Assembly: GCA_003142235.1 (NCBI GenBank)
Contig: PLOU01000081.1
Span: forward strand, 1-40,615
Source of the DNA: Granulicella sp.
GTDB lineage: Bacteria; Acidobacteriota; Terriglobia; Terriglobales; Acidobacteriaceae
DNA: 40,615 nucleotides
Direction: 5' to 3'
Shown: piece by piece, positions 28,378-37,861 of the stretch
Layout of the letters: each line of letters starts with the position of its first letter
Position numbering within the stretch: the first letter of the stretch is position 1
The notes under the pieces: generated by a model
Told to the model about the DNA's origin: nothing
Databases searched by the model: none
The model's input: only the letters and a program-made list of their open reading frames with translations
Made by a program: the position numbers and the translations under genes

Positions 28378-30102
28378 CTACCGGCTCGACTTCAGCAGAC
28401 TCCGCGCGTGCTCCAGGCTCGTCTCCGTCAGCTTCGCCCCCGATAGCATCCGCGCAATCTCCTGCGCGCGTTCCCCCTCCTCCATCCGCCGAACGCTGGT
28501 GCGCGTCCGTCCGCCCTTGTCCGCCTTCTCGATCAGAAAATGCTGGTCGGCAAACGCAGCAATCTGCGGCAGGTGCGTGATGCACACCACCTGCTGCCGC
28601 CGGGCCAGCGTCTTCAGCTTCCGCCCCACCGCCTCCGCCGCCCGCCCGCCAATCCCAATGTCGATCTCGTCGAAGACCAGCATTCGCGGCGTAGGCAGTT
28701 GCGCCTTCTTCCGCCCATGCCCAACACCAGCGGCAAAGCTCTCCTCCACCGTCACCTTCAGTGCCAGCAGAACGCGAGACATCTCCCCGCCCGACGCAAT
28801 CTGGTCCAGTGGCTTCAGCGGCTCGCCAGCATTGGTCGCAATCAGGCACTCCACCCGGTCCCACCCATGCGCCGCCCAGTTCGCCGCCTCCTCGCCCCCC
28901 GTCTCTCCAGAACCAGCCACCTGCACCTTGAACCGCGCCGTCATCGCCAAGTCGTTGATCTCCGCCGTCGCCAGCTTCTCCAGCCGCGAGGCCGCCGCCC
29001 GCCGTGCCGCCGTCAACTTCTCCGCCGCCGCGCGATACAACGCTGCGTCCCGCTCCAGCTTCACCCGTAGCTCGGCCAGCAGCTCGTCGCGGTTCTCCAC
29101 CTCGGCCAGCCGCCGCGCCGCTTCTTCGCCAAACCGCATCACCTCGCCCAACGTCCCGCCGTACTTCCGCTTCAGCCGGTCCAGCGCCGCCAGCCGGTCC
29201 TCAATCTCCTCCAGCCGCACGGGCGATGCGTGGACCTTCTCGGCAAAGTCCCTCACCTGCGCGCTCACGTCCTCCACCGCCGCCTTCGCCGCGGCAAGCT
29301 GCGCCGCCGGCTCCGCGAACCGTGCGTCGAACTTCGCCAGCTCCTCCACATGCTTCAGCGCCGCCGTCAGCGTCGTCTGGGCCGCGCCCTCCGACTCATA
29401 CAGCAGCTCATGCGCGCTTCGTGCCGCCGTATACAGCTTTTCTGCATTGGCCAGCACGAGTTTTTCCGCCTCCAACTGCGCGTCCTCGTCCTCGGCCGCA
29501 AGCTGCGCGTCGGCAATCTCGCGCGCCTGAAATCGCCACAGATCGGCCATGCGCATCCTGTCCTGCTCGGAGGCCTGTAGCTCCGCAAGCCGCTCCGTCG
29601 TCGTCCGCCAGTCCGCAAATGCCGCCGCCACGTCGTCGGTCGCAATCCCGCCGAAGCGATCCAGCAGCCCCCGCTGCTGCGCCTGGTCGAACGAGCCCAG
29701 CGTCTCTCCCTGCGTGTGGATCAGCCCCAACTCCGGCGCCAGCTCTCGCAGCACCGCCACCGTCGCCGGCTGGTTGTTGACGAAGACGCGCCCCTTGCCT
29801 CCCGCCGCAATCTCCCTCCGCAGCAGGATGTCGTCGCTGAAGGCCCCCGTGTCGATCCCATTCGCGTCTAAAATTGCCACGGCTCCAGGGGTAGATTCAA
29901 AGACGCACCCCAGCACGGCCTTCTCCGCGCCGTGCCGCACCACATCTGGCGAAGCCTTGCCGCCGAGTAAGAGCGCAAGCGCGTCGATCAGGATCGACTT
30001 GCCCGCGCCCGTCTCGCCCGTCAGCAGGTTCAACCCCGGCCCAAAGCTGGCCACCGCCTGGTCGATCACCGCATAGTTTTCCGCCCGCAGCTCCAGCAGC
30101 AT
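28378..30102 (-). CDS. recN: DNA repair protein RecN
   Basis: GETGAGKSILIDALALLLGG Walker A, SGGEMSRVLLALK, FDEIDIGIGGRAAEAVG. Confidence 0.97.
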   Translation of the reverse strand: MLLELRAENYAVIDQAVASFGPGLNLLTGETGAGKSILIDALALLLGGKASPDVVRHGAEKAVLGCVFESTPGAVAILDANGIDTGAFSDDILLRREIAAGGKGRVFVNNQPATVAVLRELAPELGLIHTQGETLGSFDQAQQRGLLDRFGGIATDDVAAAFADWRTTTERLAELQASEQDRMRMADLWRFQAREIADAQLAAEDEDAQLEAEKLVLANAEKLYTAARSAHELLYESEGAAQTTLTAALKHVEELAKFDARFAEPAAQLAAAKAAVEDVSAQVRDFAEKVHASPVRLEEIEDRLAALDRLKRKYGGTLGEVMRFGEEAARRLAEVENRDELLAELRVKLERDAALYRAAAEKLTAARRAAASRLEKLATAEINDLAMTARFKVQVAGSGETGGEEAANWAAHGWDRVECLIATNAGEPLKPLDQIASGGEMSRVLLALKVTVEESFAAGVGHGRKKAQLPTPRMLVFDEIDIGIGGRAAEAVGRKLKTLARRQQVVCITHLPQIAAFADQHFLIEKADKGGRTRTSVRRMEEGERAQEIARMLSGAKLTETSLEHARSLLKSSR

Positions 30103-30179
30103 ATCCGCCCGTGCCTCATCCTCAATGCGAAAAGCCTAGCACGTCAGCGCAATCTGTTGGTGCAGGATGCACTCCGTCG

Positions 30180-30419
30180 TCACTTCCCGCTCGACGGCGC
30201 CGCTTTCTTCACCTTCACTGACCACAACCCAGGAGCCAGCTTCGCTAGCAGAAAGAAGAAAAGTCCAACAGAAATCATCCAGAGAAGCACCAGAAAAAGC
30301 ACTATTCGCCAGCCTTCAAGGTTGAGAAAGTCAGCTAGAACGACTGAGTCATTCACATGCAGATGCTTGACGACAGGACTCAAGCAAAACAAAGCGACAG
30401 TCGCGCACAACCCTTGCAC
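30180..30419 (-). CDS. Small hydrophobic membrane protein (GTG start)
   Basis: 79-aa ORF with two hydrophobic segments; no family recognised. Confidence 0.4.
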   Translation of the reverse strand: MQGLCATVALFCLSPVVKHLHVNDSVVLADFLNLEGWRIVLFLVLLWMISVGLFFFLLAKLAPGLWSVKVKKAAPSSGK

Positions 30420-30434
30420 AAGGTATATCCAGCC

Positions 30435-30527
30435 TCACCTGACACCTCTGCGGAACAGCGACACCGACAGTAGAGCAGTCAGAGTCGCAACCAGCGGCCA
30501 GTACAGCAACAGGATCAGCGTCTTCAT
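30435..30527 (-). CDS. Putative 30-aa single-TM microprotein
   Basis: Own translation MKTLILLLYWPLVATLTALLSVSLFRRGVR*; ATG two nt after stop of the upstream gene. Confidence 0.45.
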   Translation of the reverse strand: MKTLILLLYWPLVATLTALLSVSLFRRGVR

Positions 30528-30529
30528 AC

Positions 30530-31834
30530 TCACTGCCCTCCCGGCGATCCCGACCCTCCCGGCGCGTCCCCGCCGCCACCGCCCATTCCGCCACCACCGC
30601 CCCTCCCCCCCATTCCTCGCCCGCCCATGCCCATTCCGCCACCGCCCATCGAACGCATGTAGTAGCTGGTTTCAAAGCTGGCCGGGTGGCCATTCTCCTG
30701 ATACGGAACATAGACCAGCAGCGTCGCCCTGGAGTAGCCCGCATCTGCGGATTCCTTGTCGTCGGCATCCTCAACCACCGCCTTCGATACCTGTCCCTTT
30801 TGATCCACCCAAACCCTCACCACCGCCTGGCCGCTGACCATCGGAGGAGGAGCAGCCTGCGACGCAATTGAATTTGGAGTCGGAGGCAGTTGCGGGTGCG
30901 GGTTCTGCCGGAACACCAATCCACGCTGCTCATCGATCCTCGTGCCGGCCGGTTCTTCGGTCGCCCCAGCCGGAACGGCAAGCGCATCCGGCGATACCTC
31001 AGTCGACGCGTCCGTCAGCTTCGCCTCAAAAAGCTCATGCTTCCCAAAGCTCTTGCGGACAGTGGTCGCCAGATGCAGTGGGCCAACCTGCTTCCAGTCC
31101 TCGTACGCCACCTTCTCTGTGTCCCGAATTGCCAGCGCGACGTACCCAGTCGCCGGGTCGAAGCAGACAGCGCCTCTGTCGTCTTGCCCTCCACAGGTCA
31201 GCGAGACGCCATCGACCGTGCGCGCCTTCATCTTTTGGTCTCCGCGCATGGCCATCACCAGCGCAACGCGGTCCATCCAATGCACCTCCGCGAACTCCAT
31301 AATCCGCAGAGGCCGCAGTCCTTTTTCCGTCGCCCAGACACTATTGCCCTTCGTCAGATCGCTCTCGTCGTAGGCGTCTGTATGGATCGCGGTGCGCACC
31401 CCGTCTTTGCTGATCCACGTCTCATAGGTGCCCGTGTGCGGCTTATTCTTGTAGTCCGTAATCTTCAGCTCGTATCGCAGGTGCAGGGGAGTCGCTGGTT
31501 CTCCCTTCGCATTGGTTGCCATGGTTGCAATCAGGCTCCGCTGCAAGGCCTGGGCAAGGGTGTCATCCCCCATTGCGCGTGGTAGCCCGGAGGGATTTGC
31601 CGCAGTCCCTCCGGTCGGCGGTGGAATGGTCTGCGCCGCTGGCTGTGCCGCTGCCTGTGCCCCGGCCTGCATCCCTCCCTGCCCCCGTCCCTGCATCCCG
31701 CCCTGCCCCCCGCCCTGCCCTCGTCCCTGCGCCCAAACCGTGCCAGCCAGCGCCAACAGCATCACCAACCCAACTCCACGCCAACTCCAACCAGCCAGCC
31801 GATTGACCATCTTCCCATCCATCAAGTAGTTCAC
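30530..31834 (-). CDS. Secreted protein with Gly/Gln-rich N-terminal repeat, TonB-C-like region and Gly-rich tail
   Basis: Signal peptide; QGRGQGGGQGGMQGRGQGGMQ; AVVRVWVDQKGQVSKAVVEDAD...LLVYVPYQENGHPASFETSYYMR; MGGGGMGMGGRGMGGRGGGGGMGGGGG. Confidence 0.7.
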   Translation of the reverse strand: MNYLMDGKMVNRLAGWSWRGVGLVMLLALAGTVWAQGRGQGGGQGGMQGRGQGGMQAGAQAAAQPAAQTIPPPTGGTAANPSGLPRAMGDDTLAQALQRSLIATMATNAKGEPATPLHLRYELKITDYKNKPHTGTYETWISKDGVRTAIHTDAYDESDLTKGNSVWATEKGLRPLRIMEFAEVHWMDRVALVMAMRGDQKMKARTVDGVSLTCGGQDDRGAVCFDPATGYVALAIRDTEKVAYEDWKQVGPLHLATTVRKSFGKHELFEAKLTDASTEVSPDALAVPAGATEEPAGTRIDEQRGLVFRQNPHPQLPPTPNSIASQAAPPPMVSGQAVVRVWVDQKGQVSKAVVEDADDKESADAGYSRATLLVYVPYQENGHPASFETSYYMRSMGGGGMGMGGRGMGGRGGGGGMGGGGGDAPGGSGSPGGQ

Positions 31835-31968
31835 ATTGCCTCCGTGTGCTTGTGTGCGATCCTCACCAATCTAGGTCGTCCCATGTGCAAGGATCAAGTT
31901 AATTCCCCGAACCTTCCCGTATACGCGCGCCACCATCCCCAGCCCCGCCGCGCCTTACAATAGTGCTA

Positions 31969-32775
31969 ATGATTCTGCATCCATTGGCCTCGCCCATCGC
32001 CCTCGCGCTCTGCTTCTTTCAGGATGACGCCACGCTTCCGCCGGTTGGCGCCTCCGGCGGCGCGCTGATGGAGATGGTGCGCAACTCCGGCCCCGTCGCC
32101 TTCGCCGTCCTCATCATCCTGCTCATCGCCAGCCTCTGTTCCTGGGCCATCATGATCTCCAAGTGGCGCCGCTTTGGCCGCGCGCGCCGCCAGAGCCAGG
32201 GCTTTCTGCGCGCCTTCCGCAAGTCCGGCCGCCTCTCCGAGATCGCCGCCATCGCCGGCAGCTTCAAGCCCAGCCCGCTGGTCTCCATCTTCAACGAGAT
32301 CAACGACGAGTACCAGCGCCAGAGCGGAGGCCGCGGAACGCCGCGCAACCCCGCCGCCCTGGAACGCGCCGCCCAGACCGCATCCTCCGAGGCCCTCACC
32401 GCCATGGAGACGCGCATGACCTGGCTGGCCACCATCGCCAACGGGGCCACCTTTGTCGGCCTCTTTGGCACCGTCATGGGCATCATCGACGCCTTCCACG
32501 GCCTGGGCACCGCCGGCGCGGCCACTCTGCGCGCCGTCGCCCCCGGCATCTCCGAGGCGCTCATCACCACCGCCGCCGGCCTGGCCGTCGCCATCCCCGC
32601 GCTGGTCGGCTACAACCAGCTCACCGCGCAGTTGCGCGACTTCGCCGCCCGCATGGACGACTTCGGCCGCGAGCTGCTGAACGCCATCGAGAACGCGGCA
32701 TTACTCACCCCGCAGCCGCCGCCCACCCCAACACCTGAAGACCTCGCCGCCCAGCCCCGCCGGAGGACCTTCTAG
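31969..32775 (+). CDS. MotA/TolQ/ExbB proton channel family protein
   Basis: Three TM segments, TFVGLFGTVMGIIDAFHGL, EALITTAAGLAVAIPALVGYN. Confidence 0.94.
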   Translation: MILHPLASPIALALCFFQDDATLPPVGASGGALMEMVRNSGPVAFAVLIILLIASLCSWAIMISKWRRFGRARRQSQGFLRAFRKSGRLSEIAAIAGSFKPSPLVSIFNEINDEYQRQSGGRGTPRNPAALERAAQTASSEALTAMETRMTWLATIANGATFVGLFGTVMGIIDAFHGLGTAGAATLRAVAPGISEALITTAAGLAVAIPALVGYNQLTAQLRDFAARMDDFGRELLNAIENAALLTPQPPPTPTPEDLAAQPRRRTF

Positions 32776-32778
32776 CTT

Positions 32779-33243
32779 ATGGCCTTCTCCACCAGAAGCG
32801 GCGGCCAGACGCGCACCCAGACCGCGCTGGCAGATATCAACATCACGCCGCTGGTCGACGTCGTGCTTGTGCTTCTGCTCATCTTCATGCTCACCGCGCC
32901 GGTGCTGCAATCCGGCATCAACGTCAACGTGCCCCACACCCGCTCGGTCAACCAGCTCACCGAGCAGCGCACCGTCGTCACCATCGACAAGGACCAGAAC
33001 GTCTTCCTCCAGGCTGGCGGCCCGGACCGGCCAACCAACCTCGCCGACCTCACCGCAAGTCTAAGAAGCACAGGCCGCGGCGATCCGGCCAAGCGCATCA
33101 TCTACCTGCGCGCCGACGAAAAAGTTCCCTTCGGCGCATTCGCCTCCGTCATGGACGCCGTCAAACGCGCAGGCATCACCAACATCAGCATCGTCACCCA
33201 GCCGCTGGAATCCACCCCGGCGGACCAAACCGCCGCAAAGTAG
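32779..33243 (+). CDS. Biopolymer transport ExbD/TolR
   Basis: ADINITPLVDVVLVLLLIFMLTAPVL motif. Confidence 0.95.
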   Translation: MAFSTRSGGQTRTQTALADINITPLVDVVLVLLLIFMLTAPVLQSGINVNVPHTRSVNQLTEQRTVVTIDKDQNVFLQAGGPDRPTNLADLTASLRSTGRGDPAKRIIYLRADEKVPFGAFASVMDAVKRAGITNISIVTQPLESTPADQTAAK

Positions 33244-33254
33244 AGCTTTGAAGG

Positions 33255-33274
33255 GGACGGGCTTTAGCCCGTCC
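33255..33274. repeat. Palindromic intergenic element, variant copy B
   Basis: GGACGGGC-TTTA-GCCCGTCC, between exbD-like and tonB-like genes. Confidence 0.8.
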
Positions 33275-33347
33275 GTATCGGGCCCACAATTTGAACGGGA
33301 TTTAGCCCCTAAGGGAATCTTTCAGGACCGAATTTTTCCCGCAAACC

Positions 33348-34154
33348 ATGGAGACCCAGCTCACAACCCGCGCCCTCAACATCGCCCCCAACGGCGACCA
33401 GCTTGGCGGCGGCTTCATGGGCTCCTTCGCCCTGCACGCCGCGCTCATCGCGCTGCTCCTGTCCTGGGCCTGGATCTTCCACTCCGGGCAGAGCTGGGGC
33501 GACGCCGGCGCAACCTCGGGAGCCATCCAGGCCACCATGGTCGACGCCCTCCCGCTGCCGTCCAAGCAACCCATGGACCAGAACAACGTCCTTGCCACCG
33601 ACCAGCCCTCGCCCGCGCCCATCACCTCCACGGCGCGCACCGCCGACACTCCCCAGCCCGACGCCATCGGCCTCCTCAGCAAGTCCGCCAAGCCGCTCAA
33701 GACCGCCGACCACGCCACGCCGGCCCCGCCGCTCCATCCCCAGCCCGGCAAGGCCGATCTCAACAAGGTCCAGACCGGCGAAGCCGGAGGCTTCAACCTC
33801 GCCATGAGCACCGCCCAGACCAGCGCCGGCACAATGAGTATCGGCACCGACGCCGCCTTCGGCACCAAATACGCCTACTACGTCCAGCAGATCACGCAGA
33901 AGGTTGCCCAGCAGTGGTACACCAACATGCTCGACCCGCAGGCCGCCGGCCACCGCGTCTACATCACCTTCCAGGTGGAGCGCGACGGCTCGCTCACCCA
34001 CATCGTGCTGGCCCAGCGCAGCGGCGATGCCACCCTCGATATGACCGCCCTCAATGCCGTCCGCCACATCGACACCTTCGGCTCCCTGCCCGACGCCTAC
34101 ACCGGAAGCCACATCAACGTCACCTACTACTTCGATCCCCCGCCCCGCCCATAG
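33348..34154 (+). CDS. TonB/TolA-like energy transducer
   Basis: N-terminal TM, proline-rich middle, TonB-C-like VYITFQVERDGSLTHIVLAQRSGDATLDMTALNAV. Confidence 0.8.
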   Translation: METQLTTRALNIAPNGDQLGGGFMGSFALHAALIALLLSWAWIFHSGQSWGDAGATSGAIQATMVDALPLPSKQPMDQNNVLATDQPSPAPITSTARTADTPQPDAIGLLSKSAKPLKTADHATPAPPLHPQPGKADLNKVQTGEAGGFNLAMSTAQTSAGTMSIGTDAAFGTKYAYYVQQITQKVAQQWYTNMLDPQAAGHRVYITFQVERDGSLTHIVLAQRSGDATLDMTALNAVRHIDTFGSLPDAYTGSHINVTYYFDPPPRP

Positions 34155-34157
34155 GGA

Positions 34158-34196
34158 TGAAGTCGTCATTCTGGCGCAGCCAGAATCTCTGTATTG
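34158..34196. repeat. GTCATTCTG-type intergenic repeat, copy 2
   Basis: GAAGTCGTCATTCTGGCGCAGCCAGAATCTCTGTATT; perfect ATTCTGG/CCAGAAT stem. Confidence 0.7.
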
Positions 34197-34290
34197 TGTT
34201 CGCAGCAACCCAATCTCCCCCTTCACTGACAATGTTCTCCGCCCTCCGGTTACAACCAAAGATTCATCCTGACCGTCTACCATAGAGAGC

Positions 34291-35685
34291 ATGGAGAGCA
34301 CGCCCCGCACATTCCGCACGCACGCAGCCCTGTCCCGATCCACCATCGCCGTCCTGCTGTTGGCGCTGGCCGCTTGCTTCGCCCCACCCGCCCGCGCCCA
34401 GGACAACATCCTCACCGGAACCAGCACAGGCGTCACCTCCATCCGCATCGCCGTCGCCGACTTCAAGCCGCTGGCCGACGACCCCCAGACCGCCCCCTTC
34501 AAGCAGACCTTTGACGCCACCCTCTACGCCGATCTGGCCAGCGCCGGCATCTTCGACATCGTCTCCAAGAGCCTCATGCCGCCCGGCTCTCCCGGCGCGC
34601 CCGCCGAGATCCAGTTGCAGAGCTACTCCAACGCGCCCGCCAGCGCAGCCATGCTGGTCTTCGGCTCCCTCGGCCAGGCCGGCGGCAAGCTGCTGGCCAA
34701 CGGCTATCTCTTCGACGTCAAGAACCTCCAGTACCCCCAGGTCATCGCCAAGCAGTACAGCGAGGCCCCCAGCGAAGACTCCGCCCGCCAGATCGCCCAC
34801 CGCTTCGCCGACGAGATCATCTACCGCCTGGGCGGAGGCACTCCCGGCATCGCCGAGACAAAAATCTACTACGTCCAGATGACTGGCGACCTCACCAGCG
34901 ACGTCAGCAAAGAGATCTGGCAGATGGACTACGACGGGGCCAACCAGCGCCCTATCACCCACCTCGGCGCCATCTCCATCTCGCCGCGCGTCTCGCCCGA
35001 TAACACTCGCCTCGCCTTCGCCTCGCTCGGCCGATACGGCTTCCAGCTCAAGATGTACTCGCTCCTGCTCGACCGTTACGTCGCCTTTCCCATCGGCAAC
35101 GGCAGCACCGAGTCGCCCGCCTGGGCGCCCAGCGGCAACGAGCTGGCCTACGCCTCCGCTCCCAACGGCTCCTTCGAGATCTGGGTCGCCGACTCCAACG
35201 GCAACCTCGGCCGGCGCATCACCAGCTTCCGCGGAGGCAACGTCAGCCCCACCTACAACCCCAAGACCGGGGCCCAGATCGCCTTCATCAGCGACCGCAC
35301 CGGCCTGCCCCAGCTCTACATCATGAACTCCGACGGCTCCAGCGTGCAGCAGATGACCGACGGAGGATACGCCTCCTCGCCCTCCTGGTCGCCCAACGGA
35401 CAGTTCCTCGCCTTTGCCTGGGACCGCAAGTACGGCCCCGGAGCGCCCGGCGGACAGGACATCTACGTCATGGAGGTCGCCACCAGGAAATGGACCCAGC
35501 TCACCCACGACGGAGGCCGCTGCGACTTCCCCTCCTGGTCGCCCGACAACCGCCACATCGTCTACGCCAACTCCAGTGACGGTCGCGCCAACCACATGCG
35601 CGTCTGGACCATGCTCACCGACGGCACCCAGCGCCGTCCCCTCACCGGCCCAGGCGCCGATATGCCCAACTGGAGCTGGAAATAA
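34291..35685 (+). CDS. tolB: Tol-Pal system beta-propeller protein TolB
   Basis: Signal peptide; repeated SPxWSPxG propeller motifs; followed by Pal. Confidence 0.92.
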   Translation: MESTPRTFRTHAALSRSTIAVLLLALAACFAPPARAQDNILTGTSTGVTSIRIAVADFKPLADDPQTAPFKQTFDATLYADLASAGIFDIVSKSLMPPGSPGAPAEIQLQSYSNAPASAAMLVFGSLGQAGGKLLANGYLFDVKNLQYPQVIAKQYSEAPSEDSARQIAHRFADEIIYRLGGGTPGIAETKIYYVQMTGDLTSDVSKEIWQMDYDGANQRPITHLGAISISPRVSPDNTRLAFASLGRYGFQLKMYSLLLDRYVAFPIGNGSTESPAWAPSGNELAYASAPNGSFEIWVADSNGNLGRRITSFRGGNVSPTYNPKTGAQIAFISDRTGLPQLYIMNSDGSSVQQMTDGGYASSPSWSPNGQFLAFAWDRKYGPGAPGGQDIYVMEVATRKWTQLTHDGGRCDFPSWSPDNRHIVYANSSDGRANHMRVWTMLTDGTQRRPLTGPGADMPNWSWK

Positions 35686-35767
35686 TGCGCCCCATCTCCC
35701 ACAATCTCTCCGCTGCAAAAAACTTCCCTGACGCAAATCTTGATTTTCAGTAACATGGAATAGACAA

Positions 35768-35813
35768 AGCGTTGGAAATCGTGCCGGACATAGCGTTGGA
35801 AATCGTGCCGGAC
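35768..35813. repeat. 24-bp period tandem repeat upstream of pal
   Basis: AGCGTTGGAAATCGTGCCGGAC occurs twice exactly, separated by AT. Confidence 0.85.
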
Positions 35814-35864
35814 GGCCCACTGGAAACACCGTTGGATGTAGCATTGGCAACGCAGGAGAAACCG

Positions 35865-36659
35865 ATGACCCACACGCACTCGTCTCAGCCGAAGTCCTTC
35901 CTCACCCGGTCGCTTCGCTCCGCCCTCTTCCTGGCGGTCGCGCTCGGGGCCGTCTCCGGCTGCCACAAGACCCCCGCCGCCAACGCGAATCCAGACAGCT
36001 TCGCGCCCACGCCCGCGCCGCTGCCGCCTGTGCCCACCGCTTCGCTCACCGCCGATCCGCTGGCCATCGACCTCGGCCAGTCCGTGGTCCTCAACTGGCG
36101 CACCACCGACGCCACCAACGTCAGCATCGAGGGCCTCGGCCCGGTCAACCCCAACGGCACCCAGACCGTCTCGCCCACCGCCTCCACCAACTTCCACATC
36201 GTCGCCAAGGGCGATGGCGGCACCACCGAAGCCAGCGTCCGCGTCACAGTCCGCGTTCCCGTCGCGCCCACCGTCCCCGTGGACAACACGGCAACCGCGG
36301 ACATGGGATCCGAGTCCGTCTTCCACGACAACGTCCAGGACGTCTACTTCGACTACGACAGCTACGAGCTGCGCGCCGACGCGCAGGCCTCCGCCGTCAA
36401 GTCCGCCTCCTTCCTCGTCGCCCACCCCGACATCCGCATCGTCGTCGGGGGCTACTGCGACGACCGCGGCTCCGCCGAGTACAACCTGGCCCTGGGAGAG
36501 AACCGCGCCAACGCCACCAAGACCGCGCTGGTCAACGCCGGAGTCGCCCCCGCGCGCGTCCGCGTCGTCAGCTACGGCAAGGAGAAACAGTTCTGCACCG
36601 ATGAGAGCGAGTCCTGCTGGCAGCAGAACCGCCGCGCCCAGTTCTCCCTCGACCGCTAG
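35865..36659 (+). CDS. pal: Peptidoglycan-associated lipoprotein Pal with Ig-like insertion
   Basis: Lipobox AVSGC; OmpA-like VYFDYDSYELRADA...GYCDDRGSAEYNLALGENRA; start 35865 preceded by AGGAGA. Confidence 0.9.
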   Translation: MTHTHSSQPKSFLTRSLRSALFLAVALGAVSGCHKTPAANANPDSFAPTPAPLPPVPTASLTADPLAIDLGQSVVLNWRTTDATNVSIEGLGPVNPNGTQTVSPTASTNFHIVAKGDGGTTEASVRVTVRVPVAPTVPVDNTATADMGSESVFHDNVQDVYFDYDSYELRADAQASAVKSASFLVAHPDIRIVVGGYCDDRGSAEYNLALGENRANATKTALVNAGVAPARVRVVSYGKEKQFCTDESESCWQQNRRAQFSLDR

Positions 36660-36693
36660 AGCAGGAGCCGGGTTGATGGTTCAACAATCGAAC

Positions 36694-36752
36694 GATGTCA
36701 TCCTGAGCGGAGCGGTTCGCGTCGTTTGCGAATCGCGCAGTCGAAGGACCCC
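36694..36752. repeat. GTCATCCTGAGCG-type intergenic repeat, related copy
   Basis: GATGTCATCCTGAGCGGAGCGGTTCGC...GCGAATCGCGCAGTCGAAGGACCCC. Confidence 0.65.
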
Positions 36753-36852
36753 GATGGATCCGGCGCTGCCACAACCGCCGCAACCGTTCCAACCACGGAG
36801 CTTGTTCTTCCGCTCGTTCGGGCCACGAATCTGCTCCTGAGGTACAAGACTT

Positions 36853-37845
36853 ATGATCCAACACAGCACTCGATTCGCCTGCGCTCTCCTCGTTCTCGCC
36901 CTCGCCGCCCCTCCCGCCTTCGCCGCCAACAAGGACATGATTCAGCTCCAGACCCAGGTCCAGGAGTTGCAATCCGCCGTCGCACGCCTCCAGCAGTCCA
37001 ACGACGAGCGCATGGGAGTCCTCAAGGACCTCGTCCAGCAGAACGCCGATTCGGTCAACAAGATGTCGGTCGCCGTCGACGCCCTGCAGCAACAGGTCCG
37101 CGCACAGCACGACTCGACCAACGCCAAGCTCGACCAGTTCTCCGGCCAGATGCAGACCCTCAACGACTCGCTCGACGAGGTCAAGGCGCGCCTCAACAAC
37201 CTGGAAAAAGCCATGAAGTCCGTCCAGGACCAGCAGCAGTCGATCGACGCCGCCCTGCAGAACATTGCCCCCGGCTCCCCCGCCGCACCCGCTGCAACAG
37301 GCACGGCAACCCCCTCCCCGGACTCCTCTATGCTGCCGCCGCCCTCCGCCACCCGAAAGGGCAAGCCGATCGCCGCAGTTCCAGCCAGCGCGCCGGACGC
37401 CGCAGACGCCTCATCCGCCCTTCCGTCGAAGCTGGTCGCGCCCGCCCCTTCCGCCCTCTACAAAACAGCCCTCAGCGACTACATGGCCGCCCACTACGCA
37501 CTGGCCTCCACCGAGTTCGCCGAGATCATCCGCTCCAGCCCCGCCGACCCCCTGGCCGGAAACTCCTTCTACTATCTGGGCGAGATCGACTACCGCGCCG
37601 GCAAGTACGCCATCGCCATCAAGGACTACGACCGCGTCCTGGAGCAGTTCCCCAGCAACGCCAAGGGGCCCGTCTCGCACCTGCACAAGGGCCAGGCCCT
37701 CTTCGAGACCGGCAAGCGCGAGGCCGGCATCAGTGAGCTGCGCGCCCTCATCTTGCGCTTCCCCAACTCCCCCGAAGCCGCCCAGGCCCGCAGCAAGCTC
37801 AACGGAATGGGCGTCCCCATCGCCCCCCGCCGTCCCGCCCAATAA
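36853..37845 (+). CDS. Tol-Pal system protein CpoB/YbgF-like
   Basis: Signal peptide, coiled coil, C-terminal TPR (NSFYYLGEIDYRAGKYAIAIKDYDRVLEQFP). Confidence 0.88.
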   Translation: MIQHSTRFACALLVLALAAPPAFAANKDMIQLQTQVQELQSAVARLQQSNDERMGVLKDLVQQNADSVNKMSVAVDALQQQVRAQHDSTNAKLDQFSGQMQTLNDSLDEVKARLNNLEKAMKSVQDQQQSIDAALQNIAPGSPAAPAATGTATPSPDSSMLPPPSATRKGKPIAAVPASAPDAADASSALPSKLVAPAPSALYKTALSDYMAAHYALASTEFAEIIRSSPADPLAGNSFYYLGEIDYRAGKYAIAIKDYDRVLEQFPSNAKGPVSHLHKGQALFETGKREAGISELRALILRFPNSPEAAQARSKLNGMGVPIAPRRPAQ

Positions 37846-37861
37846 CGCGGCCTCCGCCTAT

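Noticed and set aside
34264-35850. 528-aa minus-strand ORF
   Set aside because: Antisense of tolB; Gly/Val/Asp-rich shadow frame, and its N-terminus merely reads through the 24-bp repeat.
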